This document shows, piece by piece, positions 41,562-51,539 of a stretch of DNA of 64,000 nt. Source of the stretch: Solirubrobacter deserti. GTDB taxonomy: Bacteria; Actinomycetota; Thermoleophilia; Solirubrobacterales; Solirubrobacteraceae. Each line of letters starts with the position of its first letter. Positions within the stretch are counted from its first letter, which is position 1. Below the pieces are notes generated by a model. It was given only the letters and a program-made list of their open reading frames with translations. It was not told the DNA's origin and searched no databases. The position numbers were made by a program, and so were the translations under genes. The stretch covers positions 169,161-233,160 of the forward strand of contig NZ_JAPCID010000002.1 of the NCBI RefSeq assembly GCF_027587175.1. Direction: 5' to 3'.

Positions 41562-44500
41562 CTAGCGGGAGCGGATCACGACGACGCGGACCTTGCCGTC
41601 CGTGCCGGCCGGGAGCGCCAGCGTCGCCTTCTTCTTGAGCGTGACGCGCTTCGAGCACGGCGGCGGCGTGGTTGCGCCCTCGATCGCGGCCGGGCAGGCC
41701 CAGGCGACGAGCTTGCCCTTGGTCTTCGCCGGGCGACGGAGCGCGACCTTCCGGCCGCCCTTGGGCTTCGCCGCCGCGGCGGAGGCCTTGGCGGTGCCGC
41801 CCGAGAGCCTCGCGAATGCGAGGGTCTCGCCGCGGGCGTTGCGCAGCGGGGCCTCGCGGCTGGAGAGGACCGCCGAGGCGCCCTGGGCGCCGACGACCGG
41901 GCCGACGTAGCGGGCCGACCAGACGACGGTGGAGCCGCCTGCGTTGGAGGCGGACTCGCGCACGCGCAGGATCGCACCGATGTCGGCGTCGACGATCTTG
42001 TAAGTGGGCACGTCCGCGGCGCGCGCGACGCAGACGTTCGTGCAGCGCATCAGCTCGACCGTGTTGCTGGAAAGCGCGGGGCCGGTCCAGACGCCGGGGG
42101 TGATGGTCAGCGTGTCGCCGACGCGGCCGGCGCTGGTGGACAGCAGCGGCAGCGTCTTCCAGCGCGGGCCGGCGATCGAGACCACGTCGGTCTCGGCCGA
42201 GCGCGCGGTGACGGTGCCGTCCTCGTTGGCCGCGGTGCTCACGCCGACGATCTTGAAGTCCACGTCGCCCGCGACGAGCGTGTAGCGGTCGCCGGTCGCG
42301 CCCGGGATCGCCGCGCACCCGTTGGCGTCGCAGCGCTCCCACGAGAAGCTGTAGTTGGTGTCGTCGGTCGCGACCCAGGTGTAGCTCGTCATGGTCAGCG
42401 TCACGCCCTGCTGGATGATCGGGCTCGAGCTCTGGATCACGGGAACGTGGGTGTTGACCGGCGGGCCGGCGACCGCGGCGCCCGTCTCGGCCGAGCGCTC
42501 GGAGCCGGAGCCCCAGCTGTTGGTGGCGGTCACGAGCACGGCGAGGGTGTGGCCCTCGTCGGCCTTGGTCACGCGGTAGCTGTCGAGCATCGCGCCCGAG
42601 ATCGGCTGGCAGTCGCCGTTCAGGCAGCGCAGCCACTGGTAGGCGAAGCGGGACGGGGTGTTCGACCATGTGCCGGTGGTCGCGGTCAGCACCTGGCCGC
42701 GCTTGGCCAGGCCGGTCACGACCGGCGGGGCCACGGACACGGGCACGGGCCGCGGCCGGATCGCCAGCGGAACGCTCTGTGCCGTCGCGGTCTGGCCGGC
42801 GAACGTCGCGGTGATCACGAGCACGATCGTGTGAGCCTCGTCGGCGCCGGTCACCGGGAAGCGCGGCGTGCCGTCGCCGACGGACAGGCAGCCGGTGACG
42901 CCGTCCGCGTCGCAGCGGCGCCAGTCGAAGGTGAGGTCGACGTTCGGGAACGTCCAGCGGCCGGGATCGCCGAGCAGCGTCTCGCCCGGGTACCCGTCGC
43001 CGCCGATCGCGGGCCGAGTCGTGTTGCTCAGGGCGTGCATGGCGATGGGCACCGTCAGGGCGCTGTCGATCGTCGCCTCGCCGCCGGTCGTGGCGGCGCG
43101 GACGCGCACGCCGATCCGCATGCCGATGTCCTGCGCCGACAGCAGGTACTCGGTGCCGACGCCGACCGGCTCGCAGCCCGTGACGATCGTCCCGTGCGCG
43201 GCCGTGCAGCGGAACCACGAGTAGGTGAACGTCACGTTCTGCTGGTCCCACGTGCCGGGCTCGGCGGTCAGCGTGGCGCTCTGGCGCGGCGTGCCGGACG
43301 GCGCGCCCGGCGCGACCAGGTTCACCGGCGGCGCCCCGATGGTGGCGGTGGGCGCGGACACGGCCGTGGTGCGGCCGTCCTCGTTGGACGCGGTCACCTT
43401 CACGCGCACGACCGCCCCGACGTCGTCGGCGACCAACAGGTAGCTGATGCCGGTCGCGCCCGGGATGTCGTTGCCGTTGCGCTGCCACTGGTAGGCGTAT
43501 TCGGCCTCCGGCGCCCAGTCGCCACGGCGCACGGACAGGTTGCCGCCCAGGCGCGGCGGGCCGCTGAGCGTCGGCGGGGCGAGGTTCACCGGCGGCGCGA
43601 CCGCCACCGTGCTCGTGGGCTGGCTGACGGCGAACGCCGAGCCGTCCGCGTTGGTCGCGGTCACCTTCAGGCGGACCTCGGTGCCGACGTCGGCGGCCGC
43701 GAGGTCGTAGACGGTCGCGGTGGCGCCCGGGATGTCCTGGAAGGTGCCGGAGACGCGACGCTGCCACTGGTAGGCGTAGGAGTTCTCGATGCCCAGCCAC
43801 TCGCCCAGCCGGGACGAGAGGCGGGAAGCGCGGCGCGCGGTGCCGGAGATCTCCGGGTCCTGGGTCGCCTGCGGCGGGCTGCCCTGGACCGTCGCGGTCC
43901 CGAGGCTGAAGGCCGAGACGCTGCCGTCCGGGTTGGTGGCGGTGACGCGCAGGCGCACGCGCGCGCCGACGTCGGCCACGGTCAGCTTGTAGGTGAGGCC
44001 GAGCGCGCCCACGATGTCGGTGTAGCCCGAGCCCGAGTCGCGCTGCCACTGGTAGACGTACATGTTGTCCGGCCCGGTCCAGGTGCCGCGCGTGCCGACG
44101 AGCGTGGTCGCGCGCAGCGCGGCGCCCGTCACGTTCGGGATCCCGGCGTTGGCCGGCGGCGTGGCTTCGATCACCGCGGTCGCGGCGCTCGCGCGGGCGT
44201 TGCTGCCGTCCGGGTTGCTCGCGGTCACGAGCACGCGGATCGCGACTCCCACGTCGGCCCGCAGCAGCTCGTAGGTCGAGCCGTTCGCGCCCTGGATGTT
44301 GGTCCACGTCGTGCCGTCGGCCGAGCGCTGCCATTGGTAGGCGTACGCGTTGTTGGCCCCGCTCCAGGTTCCGGCGAGCGCGGTGAGCGTCGAGCCGCGC
44401 CGCGCGGCACCGTTGATGACGGGCGCGACCGTGTTCAGCGGCCCTTCGCCGGTCACGGCCGCGGTCGGGAGGCTCACGGCGTTCTCGGTGCCCTCGGCGT

Positions 44501-47500
44501 TGGCGGCCGTCACGCGCAGGCGCACGATCGCGCCCACGTCGGCCGCGACCAGCGTGTACGTCGTGCGGGTGGCGCCTTCGATGCTGCTCCACGTCGTCCC
44601 GTTGTCGGTCGAGCGCTGCCACTGGTAGGTCCAGCCGTTGCCGATCCCGCTCCAGGTGCCGGACGTGCCCTGCAGGATCGAGCCCCGCTTGGCGGTGCCG
44701 CTGATCGTCGGGGCGGACGTGTTGACGGGCGGGGCGGCCGGCACCGTCGCGGTCGGCGTGCTCATCGCGGCGGCGGTGCCGTCGGGGTTGGTGCCGGTCA
44801 CGCGCAGGCGCACGGCCGCGCCCACGTCGCCCGCGGCCAGCTCGTACGTGAGCCGGGTCGCGCCGGAGATGTTCGTCCACGTCGTGCCGTCGGTGGAGCG
44901 CTGCCACTGGTAGTCGTAGGCCGTGTCGGCGCCGGTCCAGGTGCCGAGCGTGCCGACGAGCGTCTGGCCGCGCTGCGCGCTCCCGCTCACGACCGGGCGG
45001 ACCGTGTTCACGGGCGGGCTGAGCAGGACCTTGGCCGTCGCCGCGCTCACGGCCGTCGCGCTGCCCTCGGCGTTGGTGACGGTCACCGACAGGCGCACGA
45101 ACTTGTCGACGTCGCTCGTCGCGAGCACGCGCGTGGAGCCGGTCGCGCCCGCGATGTTCGTCCACGTCGTGCCGTCGGGCGAGGACTGCCACTGGAACTT
45201 GACGCTGTTGTCGATGCCCTCCCAGCTGCCCGCCGCGCCCGTGAGCGTCGAGCCGCGCCGGGCGGTCCCGCTGATCGTGGGCGGCGCGGTGTTGGCGGGC
45301 CGTGAGCTCGGCACGGGCACGGACGCCGCGCTGACCTCGGTGGCCGTCGCGTCCGGGTTGGTCGCGGTCACGACGACCCGCACGCGCTTGCCGACGTCGT
45401 CCACGGTCAGCGTGTAGCCGGCGCCGGTGGCGTCCGCGATGTCGACCCCGTCGCGCTGCCACTGGTAGGCGTAGACGTTGCCGTTGCCGCTCCAGGTGCC
45501 GCGGTTGGCGAGCAGCGCGCCGTTGCGCTGGACCGTGCCCGTGAGGCTCGGCGCGACGGTGTTGACGGGCGGCGCGGCGATAACACGCGCGCTCGCGGGG
45601 GTGGTGGCGCGCAGGGTGCCGTCGGCGTTGGTGGCCGTGACCTGCAGGCGCAGGAAGCGTCCGACGTCGCCGGTCACCAGCGTGTACGTCGTCGCCTTGG
45701 CGTTGGGGACGTCCGTCCACGTCGTGCCGTCCGCCGAGGACTGCCACTGGTAGCTGTAGCCGTTGCCGGTGCCGCTCCAGGTGCCGGTGGTGCCGGTGAG
45801 CGTGAGCCCGCGCTGCGCCGTGCCGGTGAGCGCCGGCGGCGTCTGGTTGAGCGGGCCGGCGGCGAGCACGGGCGGCGTCGGGTCGCTGGCCTCGACGATC
45901 ACGCCGTCCGGGTTGGAGGCGGTCACGAGCACGCGCACGAGCGCGTCGACGTCCTCGGCCTTGAGCGTGTAGGAGCCGCCCGTGGCGCCGTCGATCGCGA
46001 CCCAGCCCTCGCCGAAGTCGCGCTGCCACTGGAACGCGTACACGTTGTCCGGGCCGGTCCAGGTGCCGCGCGTGGCGGTCATCGCCCGCCCGCGCTGCGG
46101 CGTGCCGTTGATCGTCGGCTTGCTCACGTTGGCCGGCGGGAACGGCGCGACGATCGCGGTCGTCGCGGCGCTCGCGCGGTCGGCGGTCCCGTCCGGGTTG
46201 GTCATCGTCACGAGCACGCGCACGAACAGGCCCTCGTCGGCCTTGGCCAGCTGGTAGGTCGACGCCGTCGCGCCGCCGATCGCCGTCCAGGTCGTGCCGT
46301 CGGGCGAGGACTGCCACTGGTAGCGGACCCCGTTGCCCGCGCCGCTCCACGTGCCCGGGTTCGCCGACAGCGTCGAGGAGCGCTGGAGGCTCGACCCGGA
46401 GATCGACGGCACGACGTTGTTGACGGGCGGGTCCCAGGTGACGGGGCCCACCGGGTCGCTCGTCACCGTCGCCTGGCCGTAGGGGTTGGTGGCCTTGACG
46501 GTGACGCGGATCAGCAGCTCGCGCTCGGCGCTGGTGAGCGTGAAGCTGGCGGTGTCCGCGCCGATCGGGTCCCAGGTGACGCCGTCCGCGGACCGCTCCC
46601 ACTGGTAGTTGTAGGTCGTGCCGGTCGGGTTCCAGGTCTGGTTGATCGTCAGCGTCTGGCCGCGCCGGGGCGTGCCCGCGATCGCCGGGCGCACGGTGTT
46701 GACCGGCGCGCCGGAGCCGATCGGGCCGACGGGCGCGGACGTCGCGCTGTCGGCGCCGAACGGGTTGGTGGCGACGACCGTCACGCGCACCAGCGCGTTG
46801 ATGTCGGCCACGCCCGGGACGTAGGTGGAGGCGGCCGCGTCGGGGATCGTCGTCCAGCTCGCGCCGTTGTCGAGCGAGCGCTGCCACAGGTAGGTGTAGG
46901 TCGAGCCGGCGGGGTTCCACATGCCGGGGGACGTGCTCAGCGTCGCGCCCTGGCGCGGCGTGCCGGTGATGATCGGCGGCGAGACGTTCACGGGCCGCCC
47001 GCCGAGCGCGCCGGAGACGGCGCGGTCCGCGTTCACGCGGCCGCCGGTGAGCGCCTTGCCGGCCAGCTCGGGCTTGGCGTCGACGGAGCCCATGATCGCG
47101 CTCTTGACGTCCAGCGCGCTCAGCCCGGGGCGGGCCGAGAGCACGAGCGCGGCGACGCCCGCCGTGTTCGGGGACGCCATCGACGTGCCCTGCTGGTAGG
47201 CGTACGCGGGCCCGACGTAGGTGGAGAGGATCGCGGTGCCCGGCGCGAAGACGTCGACCTTGGCGTTGCCGTAGTTGGAGAACGACGCCTTGCGGTCGTA
47301 TTCGTCGGAGGCGCCGACGCAGAGGATGTTGTCGGCCGGGAGCGCGCACGGGCCGTACGGCGTGGCGTCGACGTTGGTGTTGTCGTTGCCGGCGGCGATC
47401 ACGTAGAGCGTGTTCGGGTGCGCCTGGATGGCGGCGAGCTGGGACTGGTCCAGGCCGGGGCCGCCGAGGCTGGCGTTGACGATCCGCACGCCGAGCTTGC

Positions 47501-48401
47501 CGGCGTAGTCGAAGGCCTCCGCGATGTTCAAGCTCGAGCCGCGGCCGCTGGCGCCGAGCGCGCGCAGCGGCACGATCTTGGCGCCGGGCGCGACGCCCGC
47601 GATGCCCTCGTTGTTGTCGGCCTGCGCGGCGACGGTGCCGGCGACGTGCGTGCCGTGCCCGTGATTGTCCTGCGGGACGTTGTCCGCGCCGGGCGTCGAG
47701 TCGCCCTCGGAGACGCCGATCTGCGGGTACTCGCGCACGAAGTCCCAGCCCTGCCAGTCGTCGACGTAGCCGTTGCCGTCGTCGTCGACGCCGTTGGAGC
47801 GCTTGTCGCGGTTGGAGCCGTCGGTACCGGTCTCCCCCGCGTTGGTCGCGAGCTGCGCGAGCAGGTCCGGGTGGGTGGTGAGCACGCCGGTGTCGACGAT
47901 GCCGACCGACACGCCGGCGCCGGTGGCGCGCGTCCACGCCTCCGGGACGTCCATGTCGGCGTCCGGGTAGCCCGCCGGGTAATAGCTGCCGCCGCCGTTG
48001 GGCACGTACATCTTCTGGCCCGTGTTCTCCAGGCCCCAGAGGTAGCCGAAGTACGGGTCGGCGGTCTGCGCCGTCTGAACGGTGACGGGCTCGGCGAAGA
48101 CGACGTCCGGGTCGCGGTTGAGCTCGGCGACGGCCTCCGCGAGGTCGCCCCGCTCGGCGCGCACGAGCTCGGTGTCGGGCAGCGTGCTGCGGCGCTCGAG
48201 CTCCACGCCGGCGTCCGCACGCACGTCGGCGCGCTCGGCGGCGGTCAGCCCCGGTTCGCGCCGGACGACGATCTCCGTGGCGCCCTGGCGGTCCAGAGCC
48301 TCCACCTGCTGCGGGGGGACCGCGGCCTGCGCGGTGGCGGCAGGCGCGCACGCCGCGACGAGCGCGAGCAGGGCGACGGACAGGCGGAGACGTATGACCA
48401 C
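41562..48401 (-). CDS. Giant secreted subtilase with about 18 Ig-like repeats
   Basis: A 2279-residue S8 peptidase. The signal peptide spans about 1-26 and an inhibitor I9-like propeptide about 30-108. The catalytic domain is at about 150-470, with Asp170 (GIVDTG), His249 (HGHGTHVAG), Asn339 (AAGND) and Ser407 (GTSMASP). The remainder is a run of about 18 beta-sandwich repeats of 90-95 residues; each opens like PVNTVxPxIxGTxxRG, has YxYQWQRS in the middle and closes with VTATNPDG. The last about 120 residues are Lys/Arg-rich with two Cys. There is no sortase motif or membrane helix. The start is GTG at 48401. It probably cleaves extracellular protein while the repeats hold it at the surface or on a polymer. 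Confidence 0.92.
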   Translation of the reverse strand: MVIRLRLSVALLALVAACAPAATAQAAVPPQQVEALDRQGATEIVVRREPGLTAAERADVRADAGVELERRSTLPDTELVRAERGDLAEAVAELNRDPDVVFAEPVTVQTAQTADPYFGYLWGLENTGQKMYVPNGGGSYYPAGYPDADMDVPEAWTRATGAGVSVGIVDTGVLTTHPDLLAQLATNAGETGTDGSNRDKRSNGVDDDGNGYVDDWQGWDFVREYPQIGVSEGDSTPGADNVPQDNHGHGTHVAGTVAAQADNNEGIAGVAPGAKIVPLRALGASGRGSSLNIAEAFDYAGKLGVRIVNASLGGPGLDQSQLAAIQAHPNTLYVIAAGNDNTNVDATPYGPCALPADNILCVGASDEYDRKASFSNYGNAKVDVFAPGTAILSTYVGPAYAYQQGTSMASPNTAGVAALVLSARPGLSALDVKSAIMGSVDAKPELAGKALTGGRVNADRAVSGALGGRPVNVSPPIITGTPRQGATLSTSPGMWNPAGSTYTYLWQRSLDNGASWTTIPDAAASTYVPGVADINALVRVTVVATNPFGADSATSAPVGPIGSGAPVNTVRPAIAGTPRRGQTLTINQTWNPTGTTYNYQWERSADGVTWDPIGADTASFTLTSAERELLIRVTVKATNPYGQATVTSDPVGPVTWDPPVNNVVPSISGSSLQRSSTLSANPGTWSGAGNGVRYQWQSSPDGTTWTAIGGATASTYQLAKADEGLFVRVLVTMTNPDGTADRASAATTAIVAPFPPANVSKPTINGTPQRGRAMTATRGTWTGPDNVYAFQWQRDFGEGWVAIDGATGGSYTLKAEDVDALVRVLVTASNPDGVIVEASDPTPPVLAAGPLNQTPPALTGTAQRGLTLTGTTGTWSGTGNGYSYQWQSSADGTTWTDVPNAKATTYTLVTGDVGRFLRLQVTATNADGTLRATTPASARVIAAPPVNTVAPSLTGTVQRNGALLANRGTWSGNGNVYAYQWQRDGVDIADATGAGYTLTVDDVGKRVRVVVTATNPDATATEVSAASVPVPSSRPANTAPPTISGTARRGSTLTGAAGSWEGIDNSVKFQWQSSPDGTTWTNIAGATGSTRVLATSDVDKFVRLSVTVTNAEGSATAVSAATAKVLLSPPVNTVRPVVSGSAQRGQTLVGTLGTWTGADTAYDYQWQRSTDGTTWTNISGATRLTYELAAGDVGAAVRLRVTGTNPDGTAAAMSTPTATVPAAPPVNTSAPTISGTAKRGSILQGTSGTWSGIGNGWTYQWQRSTDNGTTWSSIEGATRTTYTLVAADVGAIVRLRVTAANAEGTENAVSLPTAAVTGEGPLNTVAPVINGAARRGSTLTALAGTWSGANNAYAYQWQRSADGTTWTNIQGANGSTYELLRADVGVAIRVLVTASNPDGSNARASAATAVIEATPPANAGIPNVTGAALRATTLVGTRGTWTGPDNMYVYQWQRDSGSGYTDIVGALGLTYKLTVADVGARVRLRVTATNPDGSVSAFSLGTATVQGSPPQATQDPEISGTARRASRLSSRLGEWLGIENSYAYQWQRRVSGTFQDIPGATATVYDLAAADVGTEVRLKVTATNADGSAFAVSQPTSTVAVAPPVNLAPPTLSGPPRLGGNLSVRRGDWAPEAEYAYQWQRNGNDIPGATGISYLLVADDVGAVVRVKVTASNEDGRTTAVSAPTATIGAPPVNLVAPGAPSGTPRQSATLTAEPGTWDQQNVTFTYSWFRCTAAHGTIVTGCEPVGVGTEYLLSAQDIGMRIGVRVRAATTGGEATIDSALTVPIAMHALSNTTRPAIGGDGYPGETLLGDPGRWTFPNVDLTFDWRRCDADGVTGCLSVGDGTPRFPVTGADEAHTIVLVITATFAGQTATAQSVPLAIRPRPVPVSVAPPVVTGLAKRGQVLTATTGTWSNTPSRFAYQWLRCLNGDCQPISGAMLDSYRVTKADEGHTLAVLVTATNSWGSGSERSAETGAAVAGPPVNTHVPVIQSSSPIIQQGVTLTMTSYTWVATDDTNYSFSWERCDANGCAAIPGATGDRYTLVAGDVDFKIVGVSTAANEDGTVTARSAETDVVSIAGPRWKTLPLLSTSAGRVGDTLTITPGVWTGPALSSNTVELMRCTNVCVARAADVPTYKIVDADIGAILRVRESASNAGGSTVVWSARYVGPVVGAQGASAVLSSREAPLRNARGETLAFARLSGGTAKASAAAAKPKGGRKVALRRPAKTKGKLVAWACPAAIEGATTPPPCSKRVTLKKKATLALPAGTDGKVRVVVIRSR
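41900..47005 (-). repeat. About 18 tandem Ig-like repeat units (270-290 bp each) in the subtilase gene
   Basis: Openings are recognisable at the protein level as RPVNVSPPIITG, PVNTVRPAIAG, PVNNVVPSISG, PANVSKPTING and so on to PVNTHVPVIQSS. Units in the centre (about 43.8-46.4 kb) are most alike, and the outer ones diverge. The units are in frame and coding, not extragenic repeats. Confidence 0.85.
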
Positions 48402-48560
48402 GCCTGAGTCATCGGCAGGTTGCCCCCGTCAACGGACTCCGGCTCAGCGAGTGTCCGACGTTCGTGGCCCGCACTTCAGGCACTTGTCCGATGCGGATAC
48501 GCCGTTCCGCCGGTTAGCGTCGCATCAGAGGGATTGGTTTCGAGGGATGGGGGTTGTTGC

Positions 48561-51503
48561 ATGAGCAGGACGCTGAAAGCGCTGGTAGCCGCTGCGCTGC
48601 TGTTCGGACTGTGGGCCGGGACGGCGAAGGCGCAGGACCCACCGGCGCCGCTGCCTGAACCAAAAGTCGTCCCGATCCAGGTCACGGGCCCGCCGACCCA
48701 GCGCCTGAACCTGATCGTCATGGGCGACGGCTACCAGGCCGACCAGCAGAGCCTCTTCCGCGCCGACCTCGACCGCAACCTCGCGGTGATGTGGGCCACC
48801 GAGCCGTTCCGCACCTACCGCAACTACATCAACGTCTACGCCGTCGAACTCGCCTCGATCGACTACGGCGTCCGTTGCGACCCCGACGGCCGCAAGCGGC
48901 ATCCCGACGGCACGATCCGGGACACGGGTGAGCGCGAGGGCCCCATCAACACCAAGCAGACGGCGCTGAAGATGATTTTCGACGGCGGCTGCTCGAATCC
49001 ACTGGCGCGCGGCACGGTGTACGCGAACCCGCCCGCCAACCCGCCCGCGCCCGGATGCGAGAACTTCGCCGCCTACTATCCCGCCGGCGTGAACCCGTGT
49101 GAGACGGGCAACCAGGCGCATAACCGCATCATCGAGAACTACGTCTCGCCGGTTCTGGGCATCCCGCGCACCTCGCAGAACATCCAGACGCTCGCGATCT
49201 TCAACACCTTCACCTACGGCGGCATCGGCGGCACCCAGGCCACGACCTCCGGCGGCTCGCCGCAGGGCCCGCTGATCTCGCTGCACGAGCTCGGGCATTC
49301 GCTCGGGACGATGGCCGACGAGTACCCGTACTCGTCGCGCGACGTGGTGCGTCCCTGCTACACGGGCGGTGAGCCGAATTCGTTCCACCACACGCTCCTC
49401 ACGGCGCCGGAGATGCTCACGCGTCAGGTCAAGTGGTGGCGCTGGCTGGGCGAGGAGAGCCTCTCCGGCGGGATCATCGGGACGCACGAGGGCGGCGGCA
49501 CGTACCCGTGCGGGCAGAAGCGCCCGTCCCAGCACTCGATGATGCGCTGGATCGGCTTCGACTTCGACCAGATCGGCCTCGAGCACATGGTCGCGCGCGT
49601 CACCGGCATGCGCAACGCGGGCCAGATGAACGTGCAGACCACGCCGACCACGGACGCCGTGGCCAAGGACCAGGTCCTCTGGGTCGAGCCCGGCAACCCG
49701 CGCTTCCACGCCGTCGACGTGACCTGGCGGTCGGGCAGCGGGACGGGGCCGGTCATCGGCACCGGCCGCAACCTGGACCTGGAGCCGTTGAATCTCGCGC
49801 CCGGGACGACGATCCACGCCGAGGTCCGCGACCCGGTCGGCCCGGATGGCATCGACTGGGTGCGCAACCCGTCGACGAACAACTCCGCCGCCGACTCCGG
49901 CTTCAACGGGCCGCGCTTCGTGCAGACGCGGACGTGGACGGTCGGCGAGAGCACGGTCACGGCGGACCCGGCCGCGGCGGACATCACCGCCCACACGGCC
50001 AACACGCGTCCGCTCGCGGGCGACGAGTTCGTGTACGTGAACACCAACCACCCGGCCGACCGGGTGCTGCCCGTGACGTGGACGGTCAACGGCACGGAGG
50101 TGCCGAACACGGCGAACCGCCGCACGCTGGACCTCGGGTCGCTCAACCTGCCCTCGGGCACGCACACGCTGGTGGCCAAGGTCACCGACGGCGCGCTCTC
50201 GGACTCGGTCGAGTGGAAGATCGACAACGTCGACCCGACGGCGGCGCGCCGCCTGTCGGCCCCGGCCGCCAAGTCGACCAGCGACGACCACGGGATCTAC
50301 TTCAACGGCTGGGACATGTGGCTGGACCCGAAGGACGACACCACCGGGTATGAGGGCACGCCCGCCGTCGTGGGCCAGTTCCGGCTCAACCGCGACGGCT
50401 GGTTCGTCTACTTCGGCTTCCCGGAGAAGCCGATGCCCGAGTCGCCGTACGAGTTCCGCCACTCCGGCCAGGTCGTCAAGGCGCTCACCTACGGCAACCT
50501 CGGCACGGGCGGCATCTCCAAGGCCGGCTTCGAGCAGACGCTGCCGGACGACCACCCGTCCGGTGGCTTCATCCCCGGCTTCGGCACCCACACGGTCGAA
50601 CACCGCGCGATCGACCCGGCCGGCAACTACTCGATTCCCGAGTCCTACACCGCCACGGCGCTGCCGGGGGCGCAGCTGACCTGCGCCACGTCGGTGACGG
50701 GCAACCAGGCCTCGATCAACGCGGCCGAAGGCGTCACCTGCGTCGACGGCGCCACCGTCAGCGGCACCGTGACGGTCGCCGCGGGCGCCTCGCTCCTGCT
50801 CAAGAACACGACGGTCGGCGGCACGCTCGACGCGAACGGCGCCGAGGCCGTCCAGGTCATCGGCTCCACCGTCACCGGCGCGACCAAGATCGCGAACTCG
50901 ACCAAGGACGTCACGCTCGCGGGCTCGGCGTTCAAGGGCGGGCTGTCGCTGACCGGCAACACGCAGGTCACCGCCAACGAGCGCTACAGCCGGCTCGCCG
51001 GTGCCTACGGGCCGGTCGTGGCCGGCAACACCGTCAACGGCACGTTCGAGTGCGCGAACAACAGCGCCGCCGTCAAGGACTTCGGCGCCGCCAACCGCAT
51101 CACCGGCGCCTCCAACGGCTGCGCCGCCACCGCCGTCTCCCCCGAGCTGCCGATCAGCGGCACCGTCCCGGCCACGCTCTCGCTCACGCTCGCCAGCGTG
51201 CCGGCGTTCCCGACGTTCGTGCCGGGCGTCACGCGCGATTACACGACCACGGGGCAGGCCAACGTCATCTCCACCGCCGGCAACGCGGCGCTGACCGTGT
51301 CCGAGCCGGGTCACCTGACCAACGGCGCGTTCACGCTCGCCGAGCCGCTGCGCGTCGAGCTCTCCAAGTCCATGTGGACCGGACCGGTCTCCAACGAGAA
51401 GGTCGACGTGACCTACAAGCAGCTCATCAAAGACAAGGACCCGCTGCGCACCGGGACCTACAGCAAGACGCTGACCTTCACGCTGAGCACCACCCAGCCG
51501 TAA
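48561..51503 (+). CDS. Secreted M64 family metallopeptidase, copy 2
   Basis: A 980-residue paralogue of the protein at 21.2 kb with the same layout: a signal peptide (about 1-24), the M64 domain with HELGHSLGTMADEY at 242-255, Ig-like domains (VNTNHPADRVLPVTWTVNG), a beta-rich segment (TVSGTVTVAAGASLLL) and the shared C-terminal module. N-terminal thirds differ at many residues, but the 3' 500 bp are nearly identical between copies, including silent positions. GGGATGGGGG precedes the ATG, and a TAGCGT element about 40 bp upstream is conserved at copy 1. It is divergent from the subtilase gene. A strong hairpin follows the stop. Confidence 0.9.
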   Translation: MSRTLKALVAAALLFGLWAGTAKAQDPPAPLPEPKVVPIQVTGPPTQRLNLIVMGDGYQADQQSLFRADLDRNLAVMWATEPFRTYRNYINVYAVELASIDYGVRCDPDGRKRHPDGTIRDTGEREGPINTKQTALKMIFDGGCSNPLARGTVYANPPANPPAPGCENFAAYYPAGVNPCETGNQAHNRIIENYVSPVLGIPRTSQNIQTLAIFNTFTYGGIGGTQATTSGGSPQGPLISLHELGHSLGTMADEYPYSSRDVVRPCYTGGEPNSFHHTLLTAPEMLTRQVKWWRWLGEESLSGGIIGTHEGGGTYPCGQKRPSQHSMMRWIGFDFDQIGLEHMVARVTGMRNAGQMNVQTTPTTDAVAKDQVLWVEPGNPRFHAVDVTWRSGSGTGPVIGTGRNLDLEPLNLAPGTTIHAEVRDPVGPDGIDWVRNPSTNNSAADSGFNGPRFVQTRTWTVGESTVTADPAAADITAHTANTRPLAGDEFVYVNTNHPADRVLPVTWTVNGTEVPNTANRRTLDLGSLNLPSGTHTLVAKVTDGALSDSVEWKIDNVDPTAARRLSAPAAKSTSDDHGIYFNGWDMWLDPKDDTTGYEGTPAVVGQFRLNRDGWFVYFGFPEKPMPESPYEFRHSGQVVKALTYGNLGTGGISKAGFEQTLPDDHPSGGFIPGFGTHTVEHRAIDPAGNYSIPESYTATALPGAQLTCATSVTGNQASINAAEGVTCVDGATVSGTVTVAAGASLLLKNTTVGGTLDANGAEAVQVIGSTVTGATKIANSTKDVTLAGSAFKGGLSLTGNTQVTANERYSRLAGAYGPVVAGNTVNGTFECANNSAAVKDFGAANRITGASNGCAATAVSPELPISGTVPATLSLTLASVPAFPTFVPGVTRDYTTTGQANVISTAGNAALTVSEPGHLTNGAFTLAEPLRVELSKSMWTGPVSNEKVDVTYKQLIKDKDPLRTGTYSKTLTFTLSTTQP

Positions 51504-51511
51504 AGGGAGCT

Positions 51512-51539
51512 ACGGGCGCCGGCCTCGGCCGGCGCCCGT
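51512..51539. terminator. Bidirectional hairpin between convergent M64 and sigma genes
   Basis: ACGGGCGCCGGCC and its exact reverse complement are separated by only TC, a 13-bp perfect stem. It begins 8 bp after the M64 stop and ends against the stop codon of the convergent sigma gene, so it can end both transcripts. There is no long T-run. Confidence 0.75.

Noticed and set aside
41497..48351. Open frame of 2284 codons on the minus strand overlapping the subtilase
   Set aside because: It is the subtilase DNA read in another frame; the product is Arg/Gly/His-rich without motifs, while the alternative frame has signal peptide, catalytic triad and repeats.
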